From Acholeplasma oculi (GTDB lineage: Bacteria; Bacillota_I; Bacilli_A; Acholeplasmatales; Acholeplasmataceae): a DNA stretch of 64,000 nt. The stretch covers positions 417,288-481,287 of the forward strand of contig NZ_FUZK01000001.1 in NCBI RefSeq assembly GCF_900166985.1, in the 5' to 3' direction. Positions within the stretch are counted from its first letter, which is position 1. Each line of letters begins with the position of its first letter. This document shows positions 1 through 7,115 of this stretch, in pieces. Both the position numbers and the translations under genes were made by a program. Below the pieces are notes generated by a model, which was given only the letters and a program-made list of their open reading frames with translations, had not been told where the DNA came from and made no database searches.

Positions 1-132
1 TCTTTCATCCATGACAAAATCGTTATATTTTAAAATGAACTTTGATATACCTTTCGTAATAGATCTATCAAGCTTATAGTTAAACTCTGATATCTCATCA
101 ACAGTCAAGGCCAACTTTTTAGTAACAGTCAT
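1..132 (-). CDS. Element protein, N-terminal part only (cut by window edge)
   Basis: Only the first 44 codons are inside the window, beginning MTVTKKLALTVDEISEF. The ATG (132-130) overlaps by one base the TAA of the 39-residue gene before it, so the two are translationally coupled. The visible part is charged and helical, with no signal peptide, membrane segment or Walker A motif. In filamentous-phage order this slot often holds the assembly ATPase (Zot/pI) or a minor coat protein, but nothing visible shows either. Confidence 0.6.
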   Translation of the reverse strand, partial: MTVTKKLALTVDEISEFNYKLDRSITKGISKFILKYNDFVMDER

Positions 133-251
133 TATCGACCTCGTTTTTTAGGTTTGGCCTTAGGTATGAATAGTGCATGAAATGCTTTATGTAATCCTTT
201 AAGGATTCTAACCGGTAATGTGAATAGATAAATAACAAGTGCAGTAATCAT
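132..251 (-). CDS. 39-residue membrane peptide, coat-like candidate
   Basis: This short gene starts at ATG 251-249, with AAAGGAG about 9 bases upstream inside the end of the preceding gene, and stops at 134-132. The product has one hydrophobic N-terminal segment (MITALVIYLFTLPVRIL) and a strongly basic tail (KAKPKKRGR). Size and layout fit filamentous-phage major or minor coat peptides. Its second half resembles the C-terminal tail of the 564-residue protein just upstream (both contain LFIPK followed by basic residues). It overlaps that gene by ATGA and the next gene by TAATG, so it sits in one translationally coupled operon. Function is inferred. Confidence 0.6.
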   Translation of the reverse strand: MITALVIYLFTLPVRILKGLHKAFHALFIPKAKPKKRGR

Positions 252-1942
252 TTTCTGTAACTCCTTTTATATTTATTTTTCTTTTTAGGTATGAATAAAA
301 ACTTTAAAAACTTGAATAATTTTCCTGGTATGCTAAAGATAAACTTGACTAGATTAAGAATGCCCATGAATACAAGTTTAATTGCTCCAAATATCATTTT
401 AATTACGGAAATAACCGTCTCAAGAGACTTTATTATGATTAAGATAATAAGACCTACAACAACAGCTATAACGATTGTAAGTGTATCGTTCCAATTTAAG
501 GAAGACATAAATTGTTGGAAGTCCGTAAACATCTTCAATAATTGTTCTAATGCACTAAAGATATTATCTGGTGTTGATATGTCTGGGTCAGTATCAACAA
601 CGACATCGATGTCTTCTCCTACAGTTTGATAAATATGTCCGTTTGTCTCATAAACAATATGAAATATTTGAAAGTTGTGAGGATCTTCCGGATTATTTTT
701 ATTGTTATAAATTTCTGTTTGCATCTTAACAATTCCGGTATCAATTAATGCTCCGTCAGATAAAGCAAATGCAAACAACTTATAGGAGTCCTCTTGTGAA
801 TTGTTATTAAATGAATCATAGAGACTTTCAAAATATGTTTTAACTTCATTTTGAGTGATATTGTAATTTGTCATATTAGAGAAGTTAACTACATCAATTC
901 TAGGAATTGTTAATGCATTTAAAGGATTAAGACCAAGTGAATGTAAACCCCAACCAGGCACAAGCAAGTTCCAATCAATACTTAGATCTAAATACGAAAG
1001 TGCATCATCTGATGTATAGTTAAATTGGCGTCGATTCCAATCAGTATACTCGGTTATAAATCCAAACTTGTCCGTTCTTATCCTGGAGGTATATTCAAGT
1101 TCTGCAGTTAAAATCCTATCCATGACAAAAGTATCTGTATAAAAATATGCAATTAAAACACCTTCATCATTTTGCTTAATGTAAGTGTATGCTTTATATT
1201 CGTTGACATGTGTAAGTTCATTTGTTTTTAAGTTCCAAATCGTATGCTTTACAAAAGTTTTAGAATCACTTGACAACATGTCTTTAAGATAATAATTGTC
1301 TGAATTGTTGATGAATATTTGTGGATCATCTCCGGATAAATTCACGTAATATGCTTCAGTAGAATTAAATAAACTCATATCAGTTTGAATACCCATATCA
1401 TAAACAATTTTGTGTGTACCAAAATAAGTGATTGTTATTAAAACTTTTCTATCTTGCACAGAAAAATTTACATGGCCAACATCCATGAGAAAATTTCCCT
1501 CATTCTTGGTTTGAGGTAATTCAGAGACATCGAGCAAATCATCATCAGGTATATTTGTAATATCTGATAGTTTCCTAACTTTAATCTCTACAGCTTGATT
1601 AGATACAAAAGATATTGCAAGATAGGACTTATCTGCATACTCATAATATAAACCAAAATAACCTGGTACATCATCATAATCAAATGTGATTTTAACTTGA
1701 TTTTGTGCAATACCTGATGTTGATTTAGGAACAACATAAATGTTAAGATTATAGTCAAAAATTTCTAATACCTCACTTGGATCCACCGCGATAGTTATGG
1801 AGTTTCCAAACTGTAGATTTTGAGTGTAATAGTGATAACCGTCATCATTTAACTCCCAAGTATCTAAAGCATAAGAAGAGTTGATAGTCAGTGCAAACGC
1901 ACTGACTATTAAACTCATGATAATAAATATTTTTTTAAGCAT
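248..1942 (-). CDS. Secreted, C-terminally membrane-anchored element protein (564 aa)
   Basis: The product begins with a typical signal peptide (residues 1-26, ending around SYA), followed by about 460 residues of beta-rich, Asn/Asp/Tyr-rich extracytoplasmic sequence. A membrane span lies near residues 489-506. After it come further amphipathic hydrophobic stretches and a Lys/Arg-rich end. A GGAGG site lies 8 bases before the ATG. The layout (signal peptide, large exposed domain, C-terminal anchor, basic tail) is that of an adsorption or minor coat protein of a budding or extruded phage, but a surface lipoprotein-like adhesin is possible. I recognise no named domain. It lies 19 bases after the preceding secreted-protein gene. 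Confidence 0.7.
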   Translation of the reverse strand: MLKKIFIIMSLIVSAFALTINSSYALDTWELNDDGYHYYTQNLQFGNSITIAVDPSEVLEIFDYNLNIYVVPKSTSGIAQNQVKITFDYDDVPGYFGLYYEYADKSYLAISFVSNQAVEIKVRKLSDITNIPDDDLLDVSELPQTKNEGNFLMDVGHVNFSVQDRKVLITITYFGTHKIVYDMGIQTDMSLFNSTEAYYVNLSGDDPQIFINNSDNYYLKDMLSSDSKTFVKHTIWNLKTNELTHVNEYKAYTYIKQNDEGVLIAYFYTDTFVMDRILTAELEYTSRIRTDKFGFITEYTDWNRRQFNYTSDDALSYLDLSIDWNLLVPGWGLHSLGLNPLNALTIPRIDVVNFSNMTNYNITQNEVKTYFESLYDSFNNNSQEDSYKLFAFALSDGALIDTGIVKMQTEIYNNKNNPEDPHNFQIFHIVYETNGHIYQTVGEDIDVVVDTDPDISTPDNIFSALEQLLKMFTDFQQFMSSLNWNDTLTIVIAVVVGLIILIIIKSLETVISVIKMIFGAIKLVFMGILNLVKFIFSIPGKLFKFLKFLFIPKKKNKYKRSYRK

Positions 1943-1961
1943 TGGAGAATCCTCCTATTTT

Positions 1962-3665
1962 CTAATATCTTCTGATAAAGTAAGCAAATGCTACCTCTTC
2001 AGCTTGAAACAAACCAACAACCCAATTCCAAATACCAACAATGAAATTCCAAATATTTACAAAGACATCGATGACAAAATTGAATACAGCTACAATGAAA
2101 TTCCAAACGTGTTCATACCACTCGTAATGAGGTTCTTCAACAGTGATGTCGTCTTCAGTATCTCCCTCAACAACGTTAATCATCATGTTATGTACAGATT
2201 CATTACCTGATACATTTGAAACACGTACAGACATCATGTATAGACCGACTGTATTCTCATTACCAGAATACTCATCGATGTCAAATGAGAATACTGTAGT
2301 TTGATTGACACTTTGGATTTGTTCAGTTACTTGAAGTATCTGAATGATTTGTTCTCTTGTAAGAACTTCGTTTGCTTTTAAGACTATTGAAACATTATCT
2401 TTGATGTAGATAATTGGAGCGATATTATCAACAACATTGACTCTAACTGTATGTGTAGATTTATTACCCTTGGAGTCCTGAACCTGGAACACAATATCGT
2501 AAGACCCTACACGATTACCATTACCGGTAAATCCGTCCGATTGAACAGTGATTTGAGCAGTCTTATTTCCTTCGATTGCATCGACTGCAGAAAGCTGTGA
2601 TTGAATGTTTGCAACGGTCAAAATAGAATTGCTTGGTTTTGTGATTAATGTTGTACCTGAGAAGACCGGTGCAATATCATCAATAACTTTTACTTGTTTT
2701 GTAAATGTTGTTTTATTACCTGAAGGATCAGTTGCAGAAAAGACAATACTATAAGTTCCTGGTACTGTTTTATTTGCAGTATAGTTATCAGTTTCAACAA
2801 TGATGTTTGAGTTTGTAAGATTATGATAATTATCGGTAATTGTCAAAGTCGATCTAAACGTCTGAATATTATAAGTTTGTGTATAACTTACTTCAGCAAC
2901 ATTAGTGTTACCAGAAATGATTGGTGCAGTGATATCCACAACATTGATATAAGCGATAAGCTCTGTTCGATTACCTGCAGAGTCCTCAACTGCAAATGTA
3001 ACTTCATATCTTCCCAAAACTGACATGTTGGCCGTATAGTTATCCGTAACCACAACGATAGAATCCGTTAAATCGCCGTCCGTTTCATCAAATGCATATA
3101 AAAACCCTTGGAAGAATGAGAGTGGTCTTAAATCGTTCACAGAAGTTGCGAAATTCTCTTCCCCGGAAATGGTTGGTCGTGCATCGATTGCAAAATGAAT
3201 TGCATTATCTAAGATTGGGTTGACACTAGAGTAATCTTGCGCCCAATCGGCCATGTATGATTGCATCTGATTTGTTGCACCAGGATAACGAACTCCGTCA
3301 AAGTAAATCTCAAAGGATGACCCTGTATGATTAATAATTACAGATTTAGTACCTGGATGACTTTGTAGAGATAAACTGGATGTATTGGCTTTGATTTCAA
3401 TCGCATAACCAACATTGGGATTCGTAAAATTCGTTGCCCAATCATCCAAATAAACATTAAAATCATAGACTTGTGAATCAATCATGATTTTATATGTATC
3501 ATATGTGGATCCATTAGCTTGTAAGTAAATATCCGTGATCGATTGGTCATGGCCAGTGATTGAAAGTGGATAGACCGGATTCGCATAAACATTTTGTGTA
3601 GTAACTGCAAATAAACCAACAGATGCAGTAAACACCATTAAAAGAAAACTAAAAATCTTTTTCAT
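1962..3665 (-). CDS. Secreted multi-Ig-like-domain element protein with Trp-rich membrane end
   Basis: The start is placed at ATG 3665, eight codons inside the longest frame, because AGGAAGG lies about 10 bases upstream and a clean signal peptide (MKKIFSFLLMVFTASVGL..., cleavage near VYA) begins there. After an N-terminal region of about 150 residues there are three to four repeats of 80-90 residues. Each carries the bacterial Ig-like (DUF5011/HYR-type) pattern: APIISGN at the start, TDNYTAN in the middle, GTYSIVFSATDPSGN, then a closing V-V-D-x-I. The C-terminus is a Trp-rich amphipathic membrane stretch with WNFIV repeated. Such proteins bind cell surfaces, so a receptor-binding or adhesion role is likely. 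It is the first gene after the hairpin-rich gap. Confidence 0.75.
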   Translation of the reverse strand: MKKIFSFLLMVFTASVGLFAVTTQNVYANPVYPLSITGHDQSITDIYLQANGSTYDTYKIMIDSQVYDFNVYLDDWATNFTNPNVGYAIEIKANTSSLSLQSHPGTKSVIINHTGSSFEIYFDGVRYPGATNQMQSYMADWAQDYSSVNPILDNAIHFAIDARPTISGEENFATSVNDLRPLSFFQGFLYAFDETDGDLTDSIVVVTDNYTANMSVLGRYEVTFAVEDSAGNRTELIAYINVVDITAPIISGNTNVAEVSYTQTYNIQTFRSTLTITDNYHNLTNSNIIVETDNYTANKTVPGTYSIVFSATDPSGNKTTFTKQVKVIDDIAPVFSGTTLITKPSNSILTVANIQSQLSAVDAIEGNKTAQITVQSDGFTGNGNRVGSYDIVFQVQDSKGNKSTHTVRVNVVDNIAPIIYIKDNVSIVLKANEVLTREQIIQILQVTEQIQSVNQTTVFSFDIDEYSGNENTVGLYMMSVRVSNVSGNESVHNMMINVVEGDTEDDITVEEPHYEWYEHVWNFIVAVFNFVIDVFVNIWNFIVGIWNWVVGLFQAEEVAFAYFIRRY

Positions 3666-3702
3666 AAAAAACAACCTTCCTGGCATATAGCCATTTTATT
3701 TA

Positions 3703-3717
3703 ATAAGCAATGCTTAT
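3703..3717. repeat. 15-base palindrome upstream of the Ig-like protein gene
   Basis: ATAAGCA and TGCTTAT flank a single A, 38 bases upstream of the start of the secreted Ig-like protein gene. The near-absence of a loop makes it a better candidate for a dimeric repressor site than for an RNA hairpin. No binding protein can be named. Confidence 0.4.
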
Positions 3718-3909
3718 CAATCACAATCTATCGTTAAAATCAACAATAATCAAATTGGCTAGTAAACTTTTGTCTGTAAAAAAATGTATTTTCTTTAAAA
3801 ATCTAACAAATCAATGTTTAGATCCTCCACTTATCGTTTATTTCTAAACCAATGGTCAACATGCGTAAGCATGTATTTTAAGCGTGTTTTTTAAATGGCC
3901 AGGTGGCGA

Positions 3910-3962
3910 AAAAAAAGTCTAACCAATTTTTATTTTTGTAGTTACTAACAATGACTTTTTTT
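3910..3962. repeat. 10-base inverted repeat in the element intergenic region
   Basis: Seven A plus GTC (3910-3919) is exactly complementary to GAC plus seven T (3953-3962), with 33 bases between. On single-stranded DNA or RNA it would form a stem-loop directly beside the larger hairpin at 3974-4031. Confidence 0.5.
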
Positions 3963-3973
3963 ATAAAGCGGCC

Positions 3974-4031
3974 AAAAATGTTTTAGACCATGTCTTTTAT
4001 CTTCATCTACAGATGCATAGAAAACATTTTT
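3974..4031. repeat. 11-base inverted repeat enclosing a second hairpin
   Basis: AAAAATGTTTT (3974-3984) and AAAACATTTTT (4021-4031) are perfectly complementary. The 36-base loop contains an inner hairpin, CATCT-AC-AGATG (4004-4015). A long stem capped by an inner hairpin, in the only large gap of the element, is what packaging or origin signals of single-stranded DNA phages look like. Confidence 0.5.
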
Positions 4032-4185
4032 TCACTGAGAGCCACCACCGATAGATTGCTCAATATTAAATAGAGTTACTTATTATGATTAATACTAGGC
4101 CAATACTATGGTGCGAAGGAATAAAAATAGAAGGATACAAATTAACAATATATAAAAAAGTGGGTACAAATTAATTGACTTTTTA

Positions 4186-4215
4186 ACGTAAAAAAAAGAA
4201 CCTTAACAGTTCTTT
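4186..4215 (-). terminator. Intrinsic terminator of the element replication operon
   Basis: On the minus strand AAAGAAC, a 7-base loop and GTTCTTT are followed by a run of T. It lies about 70 bases after the winged-helix gene and ends the 7334-to-4287 operon. A weaker GAGAAC/GTTCTC hairpin sits closer to the gene at 4260-4277. Confidence 0.8.
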
Positions 4216-4286
4216 AGATGATTTATTTCATGTTTTGTGATTTTTCAATAACGCTAAACGAGAACGGTTAAGTTCTCATTTCCATT

Positions 4287-4955
4287 TTATGCAGTTTTTA
4301 AGCTATCCGGTGGTTTGTGGCCATATGACATCGACATTTCGATTATAGTCTTCATTAATGAATCTTTATATGCTTTTTCTTGACGTCTTGCTTCAGTCTT
4401 TGCAAGTTTAGTTGCACGAGTTTGTAGATGCTTTAAATAACGTGTATACTCACGTTCAACTTTAGCTGTAATCTTCTTCACTTTATCTTCTAATACTTTT
4501 CTATCTGTAATCTTTTCTTTACGTTTAATCTCTGCAATTGCACGTTCTACTTTGGATCTAACATCTTTGATGATTATTGATGTTTGATTGACTACAGCAC
4601 GTTTAAAACTACGCTTAGGCGCATTAAGATACTCATCATCATATTTAGTTAGTTTTAGCCATGAAACAAACTTCTCCAGGTTAAATATAAATTGTGTACG
4701 AGTAAACTTGTTATCATCAGCATATGTTCTTGTAAGTATACCGTTGGCTTCTAAGATTCTAAAGGCATAATGCAATCCAGACAAGCTACATTGTAAGACT
4801 TCACACAGTCTTTCATTGGAATCCTGGATTGATTGATTCCCTATTACTTTTTGAAAAAATAATAGAGCCAATTTGATAGCAATAAAAATAGAGCTTGTAT
4901 CCTCATCTTGCTTATTAACATATTCAATTTTCTTAAGTAGATATTTATTGCTCAA
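4287..4955 (-). CDS. Winged-helix candidate replication initiator of the element
   Basis: The gene starts with TTG at 4955-4953, preceded 5-6 bases earlier by GAGGTT; no ATG lies near. Residues about 20-100 look like a winged helix-turn-helix as in plasmid Rep proteins. The recognition-helix pattern is around SLSGLHYAFRILEANGILTR, followed by an R-T-x-F-x-F strand. Residues 125-205 are a long Lys/Arg/Glu-rich coiled coil. It is the last gene of the early operon, 12 bases after the DnaD-like gene, and faces the hairpin-rich gap. No rolling-circle HUH or Tyr motif is visible, so an initiator role is inferred from fold and position; a transcription regulator is the alternative. Confidence 0.5.
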   Translation of the reverse strand: MSNKYLLKKIEYVNKQDEDTSSIFIAIKLALLFFQKVIGNQSIQDSNERLCEVLQCSLSGLHYAFRILEANGILTRTYADDNKFTRTQFIFNLEKFVSWLKLTKYDDEYLNAPKRSFKRAVVNQTSIIIKDVRSKVERAIAEIKRKEKITDRKVLEDKVKKITAKVEREYTRYLKHLQTRATKLAKTEARRQEKAYKDSLMKTIIEMSMSYGHKPPDSLKTA

Positions 4956-4967
4956 ATGACAACCTCA

Positions 4968-5525
4968 TTAATTGTTTTTTAATGGATAATTCGCATCTTC
5001 AATACTTCTTAAATCATTCATGTATTGATTTGCAAATTCTCCAGGATCTTTGACATTATAGCTTTCTTCAAGTTGTTTTAATTCGTCTATGTATTGATCC
5101 ACAAATTCCGGATTTTCTTTAACTGAAGTAACAATTCCTTTTTGCCTCAAATCATTCATTTCTTTGTCGAGTTTTGCAACTGCTTGATGTACATTTCTTA
5201 CCATGTAATTTCTTTCATAATCGACATTTAATGATTGGTTTTTCTTTTGTGTATGAGTTGATTTATGCTTATTAAAAACAAATGATTCAAATGTAATTCT
5301 TAAATACTCGATGTTAATCGTTGTATGTTCTCCATGGACTCTTTTGGCCGTAATAATTGCTTTCATCATGACTGCATTCAATATACCAGGAGATACCTTA
5401 TGATTATATGACATGAACTTTCTTACATCATTCTCCATGAGTGCATATTCTTCTTTAGATACCAGGAGTTTTAATATTTCTTTCCATGACAATTTCTCTA
5501 GTGCTTCAGGTCTTGTAGTTTTCAT
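4968..5525 (-). CDS. DnaD/DnaB-like candidate replication protein
   Basis: A 185-residue soluble protein. The middle (SPGILNAVMMKAIITAKR followed by INIEYLRITFESF) has the spacing of the DnaD/DnaB C-terminal domain used in Gram-positive phage and plasmid primosomes: helix, short insert, then a Y-x-x-I-type helix. The similarity is by pattern only. The C-terminal 70 residues are acidic with repeated N-Q-Y-x-N/D-E-L-K motifs. Its start overlaps the stop of the 66-residue gene by ATGA, and it is followed by the winged-helix gene. Confidence 0.45.
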   Translation of the reverse strand: MKTTRPEALEKLSWKEILKLLVSKEEYALMENDVRKFMSYNHKVSPGILNAVMMKAIITAKRVHGEHTTINIEYLRITFESFVFNKHKSTHTQKKNQSLNVDYERNYMVRNVHQAVAKLDKEMNDLRQKGIVTSVKENPEFVDQYIDELKQLEESYNVKDPGEFANQYMNDLRSIEDANYPLKNN

Positions 5526-5722
5526 GGATGCAACCCTCTTTCTTCTGAATAATTGTCTAACTTCTTTAATCCAGATACTGCTAATTTACACCATTTTATT
5601 TCTCTATTTCCGATCATGAATTCACAAGCTATAAAGTATTTATCAATCGATTGATTTTCTAGGACTTTAACGACTCCGAATATCTTATGAAGTGCTAAAT
5701 CATTCTTTACCAGGCATCTCAT
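5522..5722 (-). CDS. Small element protein, 66 aa, unknown
   Basis: A compact, probably beta-rich protein with two Cys residues (CEF and WCK) and a G-N-R-E-I-K-W-C-K core. Its ATG lies 2 bases after the previous gene and its stop overlaps the next start by ATGA, which supports real translation. AAAGG about 10 bases upstream can serve as ribosome site. I do not recognise the family. Confidence 0.55.
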   Translation of the reverse strand: MRCLVKNDLALHKIFGVVKVLENQSIDKYFIACEFMIGNREIKWCKLAVSGLKKLDNYSEERGLHP

Positions 5723-5724
5723 TT

Positions 5725-5931
5725 CTAGTTACCTTTTTCTTGTTCTTTAATGATTTGTTCAAGTTTTTTGACTTTCATTTTGACAGTGGAATTATCACTT
5801 AAATTAAATATAACATTATCATCAGATGTTACATCGATGCTCATTATTTTCTTGTTTTTTTGAATAATCAAATTCGGATCATTAGATTTACCAAGTTTAA
5901 TAACTCCAATAAATAGTTCGTAAATTGTCAT
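5725..5931 (-). CDS. Small element protein, 68 aa, unknown
   Basis: An N-terminal hydrophobic helix (MTIYELFIGVIKLGK) is followed by a short beta region (VTSDDNVIFNLSDNSTVKMKV) and a charged C-terminal helix. A GGAGGGAA site lies just before the ATG. It is the first gene after the palindrome at 5952-5963, so its expression may be set by whatever binds there. Family not recognised. Confidence 0.55.
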   Translation of the reverse strand: MTIYELFIGVIKLGKSNDPNLIIQKNKKIMSIDVTSDDNVIFNLSDNSTVKMKVKKLEQIIKEQEKGN

Positions 5932-5951
5932 ATTATTTCCCTCCTTCAGGC

Positions 5952-5963
5952 GACAACGTTGTC
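5952..5963. promoter_or_regulatory. Perfect 12-base palindrome, candidate operator
   Basis: GACAACGTTGTC reads the same on both strands and lies between two element genes that otherwise nearly touch. With no loop it would not fold well as RNA, so a dimeric DNA-binding protein is the simplest reading. The gene directly upstream encodes a small HTH-like protein. Confidence 0.45.
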
Positions 5964-5965
5964 TT

Positions 5966-6172
5966 TTATAACTTTATCAATTCAAGCTTGATTAAGATTG
6001 GAAGAAAGACATCGATGTAGTATTTTGCTTGTTTGATGCTGTATTTATTATTTTGTATTGCTGATACTGTTTGTCTGCAATACTTCAATTTTCCTATTAT
6101 AAAATCATTTGTAAATGTACGCTTAACAATTTGAACAACGATTGGCATCAACATTTCAACATCATAGTTCAT
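5966..6172 (-). CDS. Small HTH-like element protein, 68 aa
   Basis: The central part (IIGKLKYCRQTVSAIQNNKYSI) has the helix-turn-helix spacing of small phage Cro/XRE-type regulators, followed by a hydrophobic C-terminal helix. Its ATG (6172-6170) overlaps the TGA of the 39-residue membrane gene. The palindrome just after it is a natural target for autoregulation. The HTH call is by pattern and tentative. Confidence 0.5.
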   Translation of the reverse strand: MNYDVEMLMPIVVQIVKRTFTNDFIIGKLKYCRQTVSAIQNNKYSIKQAKYYIDVFLPILIKLELIKL

Positions 6173-6288
6173 AAGTTGAGTTCATCCAGGAGTTTTGTAA
6201 TGGTAAATGATACAGTGATGAGTGATACGATTGATATCAGAGTTATAACAATATTTAACATCCATGTCATAAAAATGATTTCTTTCAT
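6169..6288 (-). CDS. 39-residue single-span membrane protein
   Basis: The frame runs from ATG 6288-6286 to TGA 6171-6169. The product is MKEIIFMTW then a hydrophobic span (residues 9-33, rich in I/V/L/S/T) and the polar end KLLDELNL. It is joined to both neighbours by ATGA overlaps (6285-6288 and 6169-6172). That strict coupling is the main evidence that it is translated. Size and form fit phage holin-like or small virion membrane proteins; no function can be assigned. Confidence 0.6.
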   Translation of the reverse strand: MKEIIFMTWMLNIVITLISIVSLITVSFTITKLLDELNL

Positions 6289-6470
6289 GATTCGACTACT
6301 TTCCCATTCACTCTGATAGCTGTATTTTGTGCATCTGTGAGTGAACTGAAGTAAACTGCATTTTCTATAGTTCCATAAATAGGTTTAATTCTAGATTTGC
6401 CTTTTTTATCGAATTCATTACCGAAAGCAGTAAAGTATTTGTTGTTACGTTCTATAAGATATTTCTTCAT
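6285..6470 (-). CDS. Small element protein, 61 aa, unknown
   Basis: A short basic protein (MKKYLIERNNKYFTAFG...). The pattern ...KPIYGTIENAVYFSSLTDAQNTA resembles small phage proteins of unknown role. Start and stop overlap the adjacent genes by ATGA on both sides, so it belongs to the same coupled operon. Not recognised. Confidence 0.55.
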   Translation of the reverse strand: MKKYLIERNNKYFTAFGNEFDKKGKSRIKPIYGTIENAVYFSSLTDAQNTAIRVNGKVVES

Positions 6471-6877
6471 GATGCATCATTTAACTCTTTAAGGTATTCA
6501 TCAGAATTAATTTCTATAATAAACCCCTCATTTTCTAAAGTGGTTGTAACCAAAAACTCATGAGGATAATCATCCTTAATCCATTCCAAATCGATTGTTT
6601 TAAAACCAATCTTAGATAATGATTCTTTAATTCTGTTAAGACTCCAACCATAATCACTTGACATCGCATCATAACAAATCTTTCTAACAAGGTTTATGAT
6701 TATTTCACTTTTGTTATCATTAGATACTTCGATAGAATAAGTGTTACCATTTACTTCGATACTAGTAGTATCTAGTAACTCATGCCAACCGATATCGCCA
6801 TCGATTTCTTCATGTATTGCTATATAAAAATCTTGTAAGCTTACAGCAACACCATTGATTTTAAATTCATATTTCAT
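6467..6877 (-). CDS. Element protein, 136 aa, unknown
   Basis: An acidic soluble protein with alternating strand and helix segments and two Cys-poor halves; no signal peptide or membrane segment. GGAGGATTT lies 7-8 bases before the ATG. It is the first gene after the inverted-repeat block at 6887-7115, so its leader RNA, if transcription comes from upstream, would contain those repeats. Family not recognised. Confidence 0.6.
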   Translation of the reverse strand: MKYEFKINGVAVSLQDFYIAIHEEIDGDIGWHELLDTTSIEVNGNTYSIEVSNDNKSEIIINLVRKICYDAMSSDYGWSLNRIKESLSKIGFKTIDLEWIKDDYPHEFLVTTTLENEGFIIEINSDEYLKELNDAS

Positions 6878-6886
6878 TTTAAATCC

Positions 6887-7115
6887 TCCATGTAATCTTT
6901 TTATTAGATTCAGGAAGTATTAGATAAGATTACATGGACGTATCGATCTAATACTTCCTGAATCCACTGTATAAGGGATAATACAGTAAATTCATGGTAT
7001 TTATCAGATAGAAGGAGAGGAACACTCTGATAAACCTTTAATAACACAAAGAGTCTATGTAACGCCTGGTCAAACGCTAAATAGACTCTTTCTATCATTA
7101 ATTAACTTGACCAGG
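6887..7115. repeat. Block of six inverted repeats, two pairs interleaved
   Basis: Six perfect inverted repeats lie in 229 bases: 6887-6899 with 6926-6938 (13 bp); 6907-6925 with 6946-6964 (19 bp); 6966-6972 with 6981-6987 (7 bp); 7000-7008 with 7026-7034 (9 bp); 7048-7058 with 7081-7091 (11 bp); 7065-7073 with 7107-7115 (9 bp). The first two are interleaved (arm order A-B-A'-B'), as are the last two, so their stems exclude one another or form pseudoknots. A 62-codon frame crosses the block but looks like a by-product. Candidates are a regulatory RNA, an origin, or a single-stranded DNA structure. Confidence 0.7.

Larger units (their letters stand above)
3666..4286. other. 620-base gene-free stretch with hairpins, candidate origin/packaging region
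   Basis: I see no plausible gene here on either strand. The stretch separates the candidate replication genes from the secreted-protein module. It contains a 15-base palindrome (3703-3717), a six-pair hairpin with a GTAA loop (3859-3874), two long inverted repeats (3910-3962 and 3974-4031), and the terminator of the upstream operon (4186-4215). Filamentous and rolling-circle elements carry origin and packaging hairpins in exactly this position, so that role is inferred from placement and structure only. Confidence 0.5.

Noticed and set aside
601-612. Palindrome GACATCGATGTC in the 564-residue gene as a repeated regulatory site
   Set aside because: Similar ACATCGATG strings occur in several coding regions of both element and host, where they fit Asp-Val and Ile-Asp codons. 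No intergenic clustering is seen.
291-629. 112-codon + strand frame opposite the secreted protein gene
   Set aside because: No ribosome site, and it mirrors the complementary gene, which has a signal peptide and operon coupling.
6910-7098. 62-codon minus-strand frame through the inverted-repeat block
   Set aside because: It lies wholly within the repeats, has no ribosome site, and its sequence is what the repeat arms force. A structural role explains the region better.
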